Source: DASVRA01 sp036388855 (lineage in GTDB: Bacteria; Pseudomonadota; Alphaproteobacteria; Caulobacterales; Caulobacteraceae). Taken from it: a stretch of DNA of 64,000 bases. A program made the position numbers and the translations under genes. Of this stretch, positions 50,390 to 59,378 are shown one piece after another. The stretch covers positions 176,204 to 240,203 of the forward strand of contig DASVRA010000035.1 in NCBI GenBank assembly GCA_036388855.1, given 5' to 3'. Each line of letters begins with the position of its first letter. The first letter of the stretch is position 1. Below the pieces are notes generated by a model, which worked only from the letters and a program-made list of their open reading frames with translations, was not told the origin of the DNA and made no database searches.

Positions 50390-52000
50390 TCAGCCCCCTC
50401 TGGTCGTCGGGAAGGTCACCGTGAAGCGGGCCCCCCCGCCTGCGGGGCCGGCCTCCAGCTGGCCGTCCAGGTTCTTCACCATGGCTCGGACGATCCGCAT
50501 GCCCAGGCCCGTGCCGTGCCGGTCACCGCTTTGTGGCATTCCCACGCCGTCGTCCTCGACGCTGAGGCGCACGTGCTGCTCCTCGGCGGAGAGGCGGATG
50601 CGGACCTCGCCCGGCACGTTCTTCGGATAGGCGTATTTGATGGCGTTGGTGACCAGCTCGGCCACCACCACCCCGGCGGAGACAGCCTTGTCGGTGTCGA
50701 CCAGCACCGATTCCCCGATCAGCTTGAGGCGGCCCTGGCGGGCGTCGAGCGAGCTTTCCAACTCCTCGGCAAGGCTGCTCAGATAGCCGCAGAGGTCAAC
50801 CCGGGCGACCTCGTCCGAGACGTAGAGGCGCTGGTGTACGCGGGCCACGGCCATCACGCGGGCGCGGGTGTCGGTGAGCGCACCCTTGGCCTCGGTGTCG
50901 GCCACCGCGTCACGCTGAAGGTCAAGCAAGGAGGCGACCAGCTGCAGGCTGTTGGCGACGCGGTGGTTGACCTCCTTAAGCAGCAGTTCGGTGCGCTCCT
51001 TGGCCTCCCGCGCCTCCGCCTCAGCTAGGCGGGAGCGGCGCAGACCGTGCGCCTGCAGCCAGGAAGCGAAGACCAGCGACAGCGTCAGCGCCAAGCCGGT
51101 GATGATCACCGGCAGGGCATCCTTCCAGCCGCTTTGGCGGAAAGCCGGGCGGGCGGCGAAGCGCAGGGTCCAGGTCCGGCCCGGCGCCTGATAGGTGCGC
51201 TCCGCGGTCAGGCCGCCGCTGGTCAGCCCTTGCGAGGAGTCAAACAGCGCTTCGTCGCCACCGGGGCGGCCGTCGTAGACCTCGACGTCCAGCTCCTCGA
51301 GCAGGCTGGAGCCGGAAAAGGCCTGATTGAACAGGTCGAAGGCGCGGAATGGGCTGTAGACCCAGCCCAGGAAGGTGCGCGAGCCATCGGGGCGCTGGCG
51401 CGCCACCGGAACATAAATCAGGAAGCCCGGCTGCTTCAGCACGTCCAGTTCCTGCACCAGGGTGACGCGGCCGCTGGTGGTCGCTTGTCCGGTGGCGCGG
51501 GCGCGGTCCATGGCGGCGCGGCGGATCGGCTCGGAATACATATCGAAGCCGATTGCGGTCTGGTTGCGCCGGTTCATCGGCTCCAGCACCAGGATGGCGC
51601 TGGCGGGACGGACGGGGTCGGGCCAGGGGGAGACCCCGAGCTGCAGGGCGAGCGCCGGGTCGCCGCCGAGCCAGCGGGCGAAGCCGAACCCCTGCACGCC
51701 CGGATACTTCCGGGGGAGGTTCATCTGGATGACGTAGGCGCGGAACTCGCGCGGGCTGACCGAGTCGCTGGCGCTCATCAGCCCCGCGGCGCCATTGAGC
51801 AGCGCCACATAGGTCTCCAACCGCCGGTCGATGGTGGTGACCGCCCCATCCACCGCCCGCTCGAAGCGCGCCTCATCGGCGGCGGCCGTCCGCTGGCGCA
51901 CCAGTTGGGCGGCGCCAATCGTGGCGAGCAAGCCCACGAGCAGGATGATCCACGGCGGGACCTCGGGCCGTAGCAGCCGGGATTTCAGGTCGTTCAACAA
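50390..52000 (-). CDS. Membrane sensor histidine kinase with CHASE domain (HisKA_2/HWE type)
   Basis: This 536-residue protein begins at TTG 52000 or the adjacent in-frame TTG. It has a membrane helix at about residues 17-34 (WIILLVGLLATIGAAQLV), a periplasmic CHASE-type sensor (FRAYVIQMNLPRKYPGVQGFGFARW, AIGFDMYSEPIRRAAMDRARA), a second helix (about 296-315), and a cytosolic kinase part. The phosphorylation motif LLLKEVNHRVANSLQLVASLL marks the HisKA_2 family; the ATPase domain has VVAELVTNAIKYAYP and VEDDGVGMP and GTGLGMRIVRAM. In this class such kinases often feed the general stress response. No response regulator is adjacent. Confidence 0.9.
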   Translation of the reverse strand: MLNDLKSRLLRPEVPPWIILLVGLLATIGAAQLVRQRTAAADEARFERAVDGAVTTIDRRLETYVALLNGAAGLMSASDSVSPREFRAYVIQMNLPRKYPGVQGFGFARWLGGDPALALQLGVSPWPDPVRPASAILVLEPMNRRNQTAIGFDMYSEPIRRAAMDRARATGQATTSGRVTLVQELDVLKQPGFLIYVPVARQRPDGSRTFLGWVYSPFRAFDLFNQAFSGSSLLEELDVEVYDGRPGGDEALFDSSQGLTSGGLTAERTYQAPGRTWTLRFAARPAFRQSGWKDALPVIITGLALTLSLVFASWLQAHGLRRSRLAEAEAREAKERTELLLKEVNHRVANSLQLVASLLDLQRDAVADTEAKGALTDTRARVMAVARVHQRLYVSDEVARVDLCGYLSSLAEELESSLDARQGRLKLIGESVLVDTDKAVSAGVVVAELVTNAIKYAYPKNVPGEVRIRLSAEEQHVRLSVEDDGVGMPQSGDRHGTGLGMRIVRAMVKNLDGQLEAGPAGGGARFTVTFPTTRGG

Positions 52001-52125
52001 GCGCCGCGGCCGCCTCTAAAGAGCGGCGCTATAACGCATAGGGGGGCGAACCTCGACAAGCCTTGCGCCGGCTTGCTAGGGCGGCCATCTCTCGCCCTTC
52101 CCCTTCCCAAACAAGACGCCCCACC

Positions 52126-53319
52126 ATGACCCGCCAAGCCGCCGACCCGATCGTGATCTGCTCCTACGCCCGCACACCGATGGGGGGCTTTCAGGGCGCG
52201 CTGGCGCCGGTGAAGGCGACCGAGCTCGGTTCCACGGCAGTGAAGGCGGCGCTGGAACGCGCTGGCGCCTCGGGCGAGCAGGTCGACAAGATCTTCATGG
52301 GCTGCGTGCTGCCGGCGGGCCTGGGCCAAGCCCCGGCGCGCCAGGCGGCGTTGGGCGCGGGCCTGCCCAAGTCGGTGGAAGCGGTGACCATCAACAAGGT
52401 CTGCGGCTCGGGCATGCAGGCGGCCATGTTCGCCCATGACATGCTGGCCGCCGGTTCGGCCGACGTGATCGTGGCCGGCGGCATGGAGAGCATGAGCAAC
52501 GCGCCCTACCTGCTGCAGAAGCACCGCGCCGGCGCACGCATCGGCCACGATACGGTCTACGACCACATGATGGGTGACGGCCTGGAGGACGCCTACGAGG
52601 CCGGCCGCGCCATGGGCTCGTTTGCCGAGGAGACCGCGCGCGACTACCAGTTCACCCGCGAGATGCAGGACGACTATGCGGTCGAGAGCCTGACCCGCGC
52701 CCAGCGCGCCATCGAGGCCGGTGACTTCGACCGCGAGGTCACCCCGGTCGAGGTGAAGACGCGTAAGGGCGTGCAGACGGTGGACAAGGACGAGCAGCCG
52801 CTCAAGGCCGACGCCGCCAAGATCCCGACCCTTCGCCCCGCCTTCGCCAAGGACGGCACCATCACCGCCGCCAACGCCTCCTCGATCTCGGACGGCGCCG
52901 CCGCCCTGGTGATGGCGCGCCAGTCAGTGGCCGAAAAGCTGGGCTTGAACATAGTGGCGCGCGTCGTCGCCCACGCAGGCCACGCGCACGAGCCGGCCCA
53001 GTTCACCACCGCCCCGATCCCGGCGATGCAAAAGGCGCTCGACAAGGCCGGATGGACTGTCGAGGACGTCGACCTGTTCGAGGTCAACGAGGCCTTCGCC
53101 GTGGTCGCCATGGCGGCTCGCCGCGACCTGCGGATCCCAGCCGAGAAGATGAACGTCAACGGCGGCGCCACCGCGCTGGGCCACCCGATCGGCGCCTCGG
53201 GGGCTCGCATCCTGGCCACCCTGCTGTCGGCGCTGGAGACCCGCGGCGGCAAGCGCGGCATGGCTTCGCTCTGCATCGGCGGCGGGGAAGCGACGGCGAT
53301 GGCTGTCGAACTGGTCTAG
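52126..53319 (+). CDS. Acetyl-CoA acetyltransferase (thiolase)
   Basis: ATG 52126 gives 397 residues, the usual thiolase length; an upstream extension is unsupported. Motifs are NKVCGSGMQAAMFAHDML with the acylated cysteine near residue 91, GGMESMSNAPYLL, VNEAFAVVAMAARRDL, NGGATALGHPIGASGAR (catalytic His) and SLCIGGGEATAMAVEL (second Cys). It condenses or cleaves acetoacetyl-CoA units. Biosynthetic (PHB/ketone) or degradative use cannot be told. The stop overlaps the convergent amidohydrolase gene by 4 bases. Confidence 0.94.
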   Translation: MTRQAADPIVICSYARTPMGGFQGALAPVKATELGSTAVKAALERAGASGEQVDKIFMGCVLPAGLGQAPARQAALGAGLPKSVEAVTINKVCGSGMQAAMFAHDMLAAGSADVIVAGGMESMSNAPYLLQKHRAGARIGHDTVYDHMMGDGLEDAYEAGRAMGSFAEETARDYQFTREMQDDYAVESLTRAQRAIEAGDFDREVTPVEVKTRKGVQTVDKDEQPLKADAAKIPTLRPAFAKDGTITAANASSISDGAAALVMARQSVAEKLGLNIVARVVAHAGHAHEPAQFTTAPIPAMQKALDKAGWTVEDVDLFEVNEAFAVVAMAARRDLRIPAEKMNVNGGATALGHPIGASGARILATLLSALETRGGKRGMASLCIGGGEATAMAVELV

Positions 53320-55316
53320 GGCCGTATCCCGACCTCCGAATAAAGCCGCTTCGGATCGAAGACGGTCCCGTCCTTGATCACCAGGGAGGCCTTGCGGATG
53401 TCGCTGATGTTGCGGGAAGGGTCGCCATCGATCAGCACGAGGTCGGCCAGCTTGCCGGGCTCGAGCGAGCCCAGATCCTTGTCGTGGTGGTTGACCGAGG
53501 CTGCGCCCAGGGTGGCGGCGTAAAGGATGTCGGCGTTGGGGATGCCGGCCTGCGCCCACAGCTCCATCTCGCGGTGGAGGATGAAGCCGGCGAAGGCGTC
53601 GGTGCCGGGGACCATGCGCACGCCGGCCCGGTGCAGCCGGCCCACCAGACGGACCATGTTGGCGTAGGAGGCGCGGTATTGTGCCCGTTCGGCGTCGGTC
53701 TTGGCCAGACCGCCTCCATAGATGCCGCGCGCGACGGTGGGCGGCAGGCGCTCAGCGACCGCCGCCAGGCTCGGGTCGGGCTTGCGAGGCTCTGCGGTGA
53801 ACATGCCCTCGAAGGTCCCTAGTGTTGGATCGACCACGACGTCTTCGGCCTTCAGCAAGGCGAGGAAGCGTTTCACTTCGGGCGAGTCGAGGTCGAGCGC
53901 GGCGCCGCGCTCACCCACGGCGGTGAAGCGGCGCATGCTGGCGGTTTCGCCCGCGACGTCGGGCATGAAATTCAGCATGACGAAGTTGGCGTGTTGCAGC
54001 TCGTCGTAGCCGGCCCTGACCGCCTGCTCGGCGGTCATGCCCGCCGGGATGTGGCCGGAGACGCGCAGGCCCCGCGCGTGCGCCGCCTCCACCGCCACGG
54101 GGACCAGCTCCGGCTTGAGCGAGCTGTAGAGCTTGATCTGCTCGTAGCCGAGGTCGGCGTAGCGGTTGACCGCGGCGCCCACCTGCTCAGGCGTTGCGGC
54201 CAGCACCTTGGTGGGCGCGGCCAGGGGGCCGGGACCGTCGATGATGCCCGCACGGAAGATGCGCGGGCCAGCGAGTTCGCCGGAGTCGAAGCGGGCCTTG
54301 CGGGCGGCCAGCTCCTCGATATCGTTGGCCAGGTCACGCACGCTGGTGACCCCGGCGGCGAGCTGGAGCAGGCCCTCGGAATTGTCCGAGATGTGCACGT
54401 GCATGTCCCACAGGCCCGGCAGCAGCGCCTTGCCGGCGGCGTCGATCACCTCGGCCCCGGCTGGTATGTCGACCCGGCCATCCGGGCCGACGGCTGCGAT
54501 GCGGTTGGCGCGCAGCACCACGGTGGTGTGCGGGCGCATGGCCTTGGCCCTGGCGTCGAACAGGTTGGCGTTGCTGATCGCCAGGGCGCCGGCGGGCTTG
54601 CGGCCCAGCGTCCTCGCCACCTCGATCTCGCGGGTGCGGAAGGCCTCCTCCTGGGCCTTGACCAGCTCGGGCGCGGCGGCTTCCCAGCCCTTGCGCACCA
54701 CCCCGCTCCAGGTAGCGCCGGCGAAGAACAGCTCCCCCCGCGCGTCGAGCCAGCCGGGGACGGGGGTGAGGCCCAGCCCCTCCACCGCATAGAGGGTGAC
54801 GGTCTCGCGGGCGCCGCCGGGGCCGCTCACCTGCCGTTCGAGCACTTTGTGGACCTTGGCGCGGCCGGCAGGCAGCAGCGGCAGCTCGCCGCCCGGAGCC
54901 TTGAGCAGGGCGCGCAGCAGCGCCGCGCCGTCTTCAGGGGCGCCCTGGTAGGTGACGTAGAAGCCCTCGGCCTCCGAGGCGCCCTCGTCGGCCTGGCTCG
55001 ACCAGCTGGCCCGACCGCCCGAGCGGGAGAAACGCTCGTCCACCGGGGCCTTGAGGTAGTCGACGCCTTTGATCTCGGCCGCTTCGATCAAGCCGCGGCG
55101 GTCGACGCGGTAAGTCTCTTTCAGCTCCGGCCCCCGACCGCGGTCGTTGAAGCCGTAGGTGACGGCGCGGCCGGCGGGGCCTTCGGTCACCGACATCGCC
55201 CCGGCCGGGCGGCCGGTGATCAGCACTGTGTAGTCGCCCGCCTGGGCCGCGGCCGCGCCCAGAGCCAGCCATGCCGCCGCGGCAAGCCCTGCGAGCCAAC
55301 TTCCGGTGTGCGCCAT
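53316..55316 (-). CDS. Exported amidohydrolase with N-terminal extension
   Basis: ATG 55316 has GGGAGGG upstream and gives 666 residues with a signal peptide (GSWLAGLAAAAWLALGAAAAQA). Residues about 30-250 form a beta-rich domain of unknown type (VLITGRPAGAMSVTEGPAG). Residues about 265-660 are a metal-dependent amidohydrolase: LWDMHVHISDNSE (HxH), LGYEQIKLYSS (lysine), LRVSGHIPAG, DELQHANF and MVPGTDAFAGF (aspartate), ending LGSLEPGKLADLVLID. It may be an imidazolonepropionase-like or prolidase-like periplasmic enzyme; substrate unknown. Confidence 0.88.
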   Translation of the reverse strand: MAHTGSWLAGLAAAAWLALGAAAAQAGDYTVLITGRPAGAMSVTEGPAGRAVTYGFNDRGRGPELKETYRVDRRGLIEAAEIKGVDYLKAPVDERFSRSGGRASWSSQADEGASEAEGFYVTYQGAPEDGAALLRALLKAPGGELPLLPAGRAKVHKVLERQVSGPGGARETVTLYAVEGLGLTPVPGWLDARGELFFAGATWSGVVRKGWEAAAPELVKAQEEAFRTREIEVARTLGRKPAGALAISNANLFDARAKAMRPHTTVVLRANRIAAVGPDGRVDIPAGAEVIDAAGKALLPGLWDMHVHISDNSEGLLQLAAGVTSVRDLANDIEELAARKARFDSGELAGPRIFRAGIIDGPGPLAAPTKVLAATPEQVGAAVNRYADLGYEQIKLYSSLKPELVPVAVEAAHARGLRVSGHIPAGMTAEQAVRAGYDELQHANFVMLNFMPDVAGETASMRRFTAVGERGAALDLDSPEVKRFLALLKAEDVVVDPTLGTFEGMFTAEPRKPDPSLAAVAERLPPTVARGIYGGGLAKTDAERAQYRASYANMVRLVGRLHRAGVRMVPGTDAFAGFILHREMELWAQAGIPNADILYAATLGAASVNHHDKDLGSLEPGKLADLVLIDGDPSRNISDIRKASLVIKDGTVFDPKRLYSEVGIRP

Positions 55317-55474
55317 GCCGCGCCCTCCCATGATCACCGGGCGAGCTTAGCAGGCGCGGCCGACGCACGGCCAGACGGGATGGGGACCCCGGGTCCGCGT
55401 GGGTTCGGCGCCGGAAGGGGGTGGATAAGTCGGGAGGTTTCCCCCTATTGCTGGGCGCAGCAAGGAGACGCACC

Positions 55475-55831
55475 ATGAGCTACATCAGCGGCTTTCTCAC
55501 GCCGGTTAAGGCGGAGGACAGGGAGCGCTATATCGCTTCGGCGAAGGCGGGGTGGGCGATGTTCAGGGAGTTTGGGGCGATCGAGCACATGGAGGGCTGG
55601 GGCGTCGATGTGCCCGAGGGGAAGGTCACCAGCTTTCCGATGGCGGTGAAGCTGGAGCCGGGCGAGGTGGTGGTGTTCGCCTGGCTGAGGTGGCCCGATA
55701 AGGCGACCGCGGATCAGGCGTGGCAGAAGATGATGGAAGACCCGCGGATGAAGGACATGGACATGCCCTTCGACGGTAAGCGGATGATGTGGGGCGGCTT
55801 CGAGACCGTGTTCGACAGCGCCACGGCCTAG
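55475..55831 (+). CDS. DUF1428 family protein (YbaA-like)
   Basis: ATG 55475 with AAGGAG 7 bases upstream gives 118 residues. The sequence MSYISGFLTPVKAEDRERYI, AWAMFREFGAIEHMEGWGVDVPEGK, VVVFAWLRWPDKATADQAWQKMMEDPRM and PFDGKRMMWGGFETVF covers the whole DUF1428 domain, a ferredoxin-like dimeric alpha-beta barrel fold. No enzymatic role is established. The stop overlaps the convergent YqjD-like gene by 4 bases. Confidence 0.93.
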   Translation: MSYISGFLTPVKAEDRERYIASAKAGWAMFREFGAIEHMEGWGVDVPEGKVTSFPMAVKLEPGEVVVFAWLRWPDKATADQAWQKMMEDPRMKDMDMPFDGKRMMWGGFETVFDSATA

Positions 55832-56133
55832 CGGCGGGCCCCCCGGGTCAGGAACAGCGCCGCGAAGGCCAGGCCGGCCATGGTCAGCAGCGGGCGCTCG
55901 CGGGCGAAGCCGATGGCCTTGCGCGCGTGGGGCTGCAGGTCGGCGGGGGCGCGGTGGACCTGGCCCTCCACCGCGTCGAGCGCGCGGCCGAAGCCGGAGA
56001 CCAGGCCGTCGCGGGCCTGGGAGGCGCCCTGGGCGAGCTGGTCGCGGGCGCCGGAGAGGCGCTCGCCGGCGGCTTGCTGGCCGGTTTCCCAATTGCCGGG
56101 GTCGCCGGTGGTGCGCAGGGCATCGTGAGTCAC
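55828..56133 (-). CDS. Small tail-anchored membrane protein, ElaB/YqjD-like
   Basis: GTG 56133 with AAGGAG 7 bases upstream gives 101 residues. A helical, charged N-terminal part with repeated amphipathic turns (GERLSGARDQLAQGASQARDG) is followed by PHARKAIGFARERP and a C-terminal hydrophobic segment LLTMAGLAFAALFL ending TRGARR. This layout matches ElaB/YqjD/DUF883 proteins, which anchor ribosomes or sit at the inner membrane under stress in E. coli. The function here is not known. Confidence 0.72.
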   Translation of the reverse strand: MTHDALRTTGDPGNWETGQQAAGERLSGARDQLAQGASQARDGLVSGFGRALDAVEGQVHRAPADLQPHARKAIGFARERPLLTMAGLAFAALFLTRGARR

Positions 56134-56240
56134 AGGAGGGCTCCTTCTTCGCTTGCCGGTGAGAACGGGCGGCGGGGGCAGGCGTTCCGGCCCTTCGACA
56201 CGCCGCCGGCGCGGGCTCCCCGGAATGACATGGCCGATGG

Positions 56241-56924
56241 TCAGGCGCCGGCCATCCGGCCATTCGGACATTCGGCCGCGCCGGGCGCTCCCTCAGGCCT
56301 TGGGACGCCTTGCGTTCTCCCCTCCCCTTCCGCCTCGTCTTCCTCCGCCTCGTCGGGGCCGAAGCGGGTGTCGGAGGCGTGCTCCAGCTCGCGGGCGAGG
56401 GCGGCGCGCGCGTAGTCGCCGATGTTCAGCGGCAGGGCGGCGCGCCGCAGGCTCTGCTCGGAGCGGTCGATGGCGTTGCACACGCGCAGCCAGGCCGTCG
56501 TCTCGGCCGCGGCCCCGCGCGCGGCGCACTCGGCGGCCCGGCGGAAGGCGAAGCGCGACAGCCGCTCGGGCGTCGGCTCGAACAGCAGGCGCCCGATCTC
56601 GAAGGTGTGGTCCTGGACCATCTCCTCCAGGTGCGGGTCGGCGTCGCACTGCTGAGTCGCGGAGGCATCGGGCTTGGCCAGGCCGGCGCCGACGCGGGCG
56701 AAGATCGCCGCCATCGCGCCGGCCTCGGCGGCATTGCGGGCCGGCCGGCGCCAGCCCTCGGCGGACGCGCGCCGGCGCACCGTCCGCTCGCCCAGCCCAT
56801 GCCGCTCGGCCACGACGGGCGCGGAACAGCCGGCTTCGTAATCGGCCCGCGCGGCCTCCCAGACGGCCTCGTCGGCCTGGCGGTAGGGGCGGGCTTGGGT
56901 GTGTGGTTCGAGATCGTAGGTCAT
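56241..56924 (-). CDS. Putative helix-turn-helix protein of unknown function
   Basis: ATG 56924 gives 227 residues. Residues about 18-60 fit a helix-turn-helix (AVWEAARADYEAGCSAPVVAERHGLGERTVRRRASAEGW), like those in terminase small subunits or DUF1804-type proteins. The middle is helical (FEIGRLLFEPTPERLSRFAFRRAAEC), and the C-terminus is acidic (DEAEEDEAEGEG). No phage genes are near. It lies 120 bases downstream of hsdR in the same direction; a link to restriction is not shown. Confidence 0.7.
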   Translation of the reverse strand: MTYDLEPHTQARPYRQADEAVWEAARADYEAGCSAPVVAERHGLGERTVRRRASAEGWRRPARNAAEAGAMAAIFARVGAGLAKPDASATQQCDADPHLEEMVQDHTFEIGRLLFEPTPERLSRFAFRRAAECAARGAAAETTAWLRVCNAIDRSEQSLRRAALPLNIGDYARAALARELEHASDTRFGPDEAEEDEAEGEGRTQGVPRPEGAPGAAECPNGRMAGA

Positions 56925-57044
56925 GGGCGGGAGTGTACGGCCGCCCGCGGGGGTGGGGGATAAGATGCGGGGTCGGAGGGGCTAAGGCGTTGATGTTGCA
57001 GGGGATGGGGTGGGGGAAATAGGGGGATGGGAGCGTGACCGTGC

Positions 57045-59378
57045 TTAGCTGAAGAGCCGCATCTGCGCAGCGATGAACGCGTTCCGCACAGCGTTGAGGT
57101 TTCCAAGTGCAGCCCGAGCGTCATGGGTGGTGCGGTAGCGGAGCATCAACAGGCTGGCGAGCCGCTGGTCGTCGAGCTCTTCCACCCCGTGTTCGACGTA
57201 CTGGCCAAGCACAAACTCTAGAAAGACACGCAAGCGTTCTTCGTACTCGGCCAGCGCGGTGGGACCGCGAGTTTCTGCCCGCTCCGCCCTGGTGATTGGA
57301 GGCGTGTTGAAGCCGACGTATGCAAGCACGTCGAAGATGTCGCTGCCGGGTGCGTCGATGATGCGCTGCATCTCCGCCAGTTGCTCAGGGCCGAAGCCGC
57401 GTTCGGTTAGGCCAGCGAGCAGGGCGCGGCGCGTATCCGGCACGCTCCACAGCCGACGGAGTTCGTCCTCGTCCCGGAACAACTCCGGGAGCGCACCGAA
57501 GAGGTGGGCGACGAACTCTTGCGCGGTCATGGGCCGTCCATCCGGACCCCAGAAGCTGGTCGCGCTGATGTGCTGGATAGTGCGCGCCTTTCCATCTCCG
57601 AGCTTGATGACGACCTTGGCCGGTCGTTCGCGTTCGTCGTTCGCGTCGGGTGGCGTCGGAGGGCCGGGACCGTCGGTCGGAGGCCGCTTTGGACCTGCAG
57701 GCTCCGGGTTGATGGGTTCGCCGTCCCATTCCGGGTCGAGGAAGTGGCGGTAAGCTCCGTCGAAGTCGTGGATCGTGAAATAATCCTTGCCTTCATAGAC
57801 GCGGGTCCCGCGGCCGACGATCTGTTTGAACTCGATCATGCTGTTGATCGGCCGCATCAGCACAATATGGCGGACGTTACGCGCGTCCACGCCGGTCGAG
57901 AGCTTTTGCGACGTAGTCAGGACGACGGGGATGGTCTTGTCGTTGTCCTGAAACTGGCGAAGCCAGCCGTCGCCGATCGCGCCATCGAGTGATGTCACGC
58001 GATGGCAGTAGTTGGGATCGGGGACCGTCTTGCGCTGGTTGACCAGGTCCCGGACGCCCGCCGCATGGTCCTGGCTGGCGCAGAAGACCAGGGCCTTCTG
58101 CATGGGATCGGTCTCGCCCATCCAGACGCCGACGCGGTAGCGTTCGCGTTCGCCGATCTCGATGGTGCGGTTGAACTCGCCGGGGCTGTAGCAGTGGTCC
58201 TCGCGCACCTCGCCGAACAGCACCTCGTCGGCGCGCGTGTAGATGTAGTCGTCGAGCGTGGTCTTGTGCTGGCGCACCTTGAACGGCGTCAGAAAGCCAT
58301 CTTCAATGCCTTGCTTGAGCGAGTAGGTGTAAACCGGCGCGCCGAAGTAGGCGTAGGTGTCCACGTTCTCGTTCCGCTTCGGCGTCGCGGTCAGTCCAAG
58401 CTGCACGGACGGCGCGAAATACTCGAGAATAGTCCGCCACTGGCTCTCATCGTTGGCGCCACCGCGATGGCACTCGTCGATGATCACCAGATCGAAGAAG
58501 TCGGGCGGATAATCGCCGAAATAGCCCTCCGGCCGGCCGAGCGCGTCATCCTTGCCGCTGGTGAAGGTCTGGAAGATGGTGAAGAAGACGCTGGCGTTCT
58601 TCGGCACGCGGCCTTTCTTGCGTATCTCGTCGGGCGAGATGCGGGCCATGGCGTCGTCCTGGAACGTGCCCATGGCCTTGAACTCGCGCAGCGCCTGATC
58701 GGCCAGGGTATTGCGGTCGGCCAGAAAAAGGATGCGGGGTCGCCGGCCGGGCTCGCCGGTCTCGCGGGCGGCCAGACTCCAGCGCCCTTCGAACAGCTTG
58801 CGCGCGATCTGATAGGCGATGCGGGTCTTGCCCGTACCGGTCGCCAGCGTCAGCAGCACGCGCTCGCGCCCCTCGGCGATTGCGTCCAGCACCGCCTCGG
58901 CGGCGTTGACGGCGTAATAGCGGGGGGGCTCGGTCCCGCCCTTGTCGCCCCAGGCCACGGCGGCGAAGCGGTCGCGCCAGGCGTTCGGCGCCGCGAACAC
59001 CGCGTCCCAGAGCGCGTCCGGAGTTGGCCAAGCGGCGACCGGCCCTTCCGCGCCGGTTTGCATGTCGACGCGATAGAGGCCGTGGCCGTTGGTGGCGAAG
59101 GCGAAACGGGCCTGCAGCTTGGTCGCGTACAGCTTGGCCTGGCCCAGCCCTTCGCTGACGCCCTTGGTCTCCGCCTTGGCCTCCACGATGGCAAGGCGCC
59201 GGCCGCGGTGGATCAGCACGTAGTCGGCGGTGGTCGGCTCGCCTCGCCTGCCGCCGCCCAGGATGCGCCCTGGCGCGATCACCTCCCGCCGCACCCGGCT
59301 CTCCGGAACGACGCCCCACCCGGTGGCGGCCAACGCCGGATCGATCAACTCCGCCCGGGTCTCCGCCTCGTTCCTCAC
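57045..59378 (-). CDS. hsdR: Type I restriction enzyme, R (endonuclease/translocase) subunit
   Basis: This 777-residue subunit overlaps the hsdS stop by 4 bases. The N-terminal nuclease domain has DYVLIHRGRRLAIVEAKAET (PD-(D/E)xK core). The helicase domain has LATGTGKTRIAYQIARKL (Walker A), LFLADRNTLADQAL, VIIDECHRGGAND (DECH), LGLTATPKRNENVDTYAYFG and RHIVLMRPINSMIEFKQIVGRGTRVYEGKDYF. The C-terminal part matches the EcoEI-type R domain. Length agrees with EcoEI-like R subunits (about 800). It cuts unmethylated DNA after translocation, when the target is unmodified. Confidence 0.95.
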   Translation of the reverse strand: MRNEAETRAELIDPALAATGWGVVPESRVRREVIAPGRILGGGRRGEPTTADYVLIHRGRRLAIVEAKAETKGVSEGLGQAKLYATKLQARFAFATNGHGLYRVDMQTGAEGPVAAWPTPDALWDAVFAAPNAWRDRFAAVAWGDKGGTEPPRYYAVNAAEAVLDAIAEGRERVLLTLATGTGKTRIAYQIARKLFEGRWSLAARETGEPGRRPRILFLADRNTLADQALREFKAMGTFQDDAMARISPDEIRKKGRVPKNASVFFTIFQTFTSGKDDALGRPEGYFGDYPPDFFDLVIIDECHRGGANDESQWRTILEYFAPSVQLGLTATPKRNENVDTYAYFGAPVYTYSLKQGIEDGFLTPFKVRQHKTTLDDYIYTRADEVLFGEVREDHCYSPGEFNRTIEIGERERYRVGVWMGETDPMQKALVFCASQDHAAGVRDLVNQRKTVPDPNYCHRVTSLDGAIGDGWLRQFQDNDKTIPVVLTTSQKLSTGVDARNVRHIVLMRPINSMIEFKQIVGRGTRVYEGKDYFTIHDFDGAYRHFLDPEWDGEPINPEPAGPKRPPTDGPGPPTPPDANDERERPAKVVIKLGDGKARTIQHISATSFWGPDGRPMTAQEFVAHLFGALPELFRDEDELRRLWSVPDTRRALLAGLTERGFGPEQLAEMQRIIDAPGSDIFDVLAYVGFNTPPITRAERAETRGPTALAEYEERLRVFLEFVLGQYVEHGVEELDDQRLASLLMLRYRTTHDARAALGNLNAVRNAFIAAQMRLFS

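Noticed and set aside
56241..56924. Terminase small subunit of a phage
   Set aside because: The helix-turn-helix is similar, but no other phage gene is nearby and the C-terminal part does not support it.
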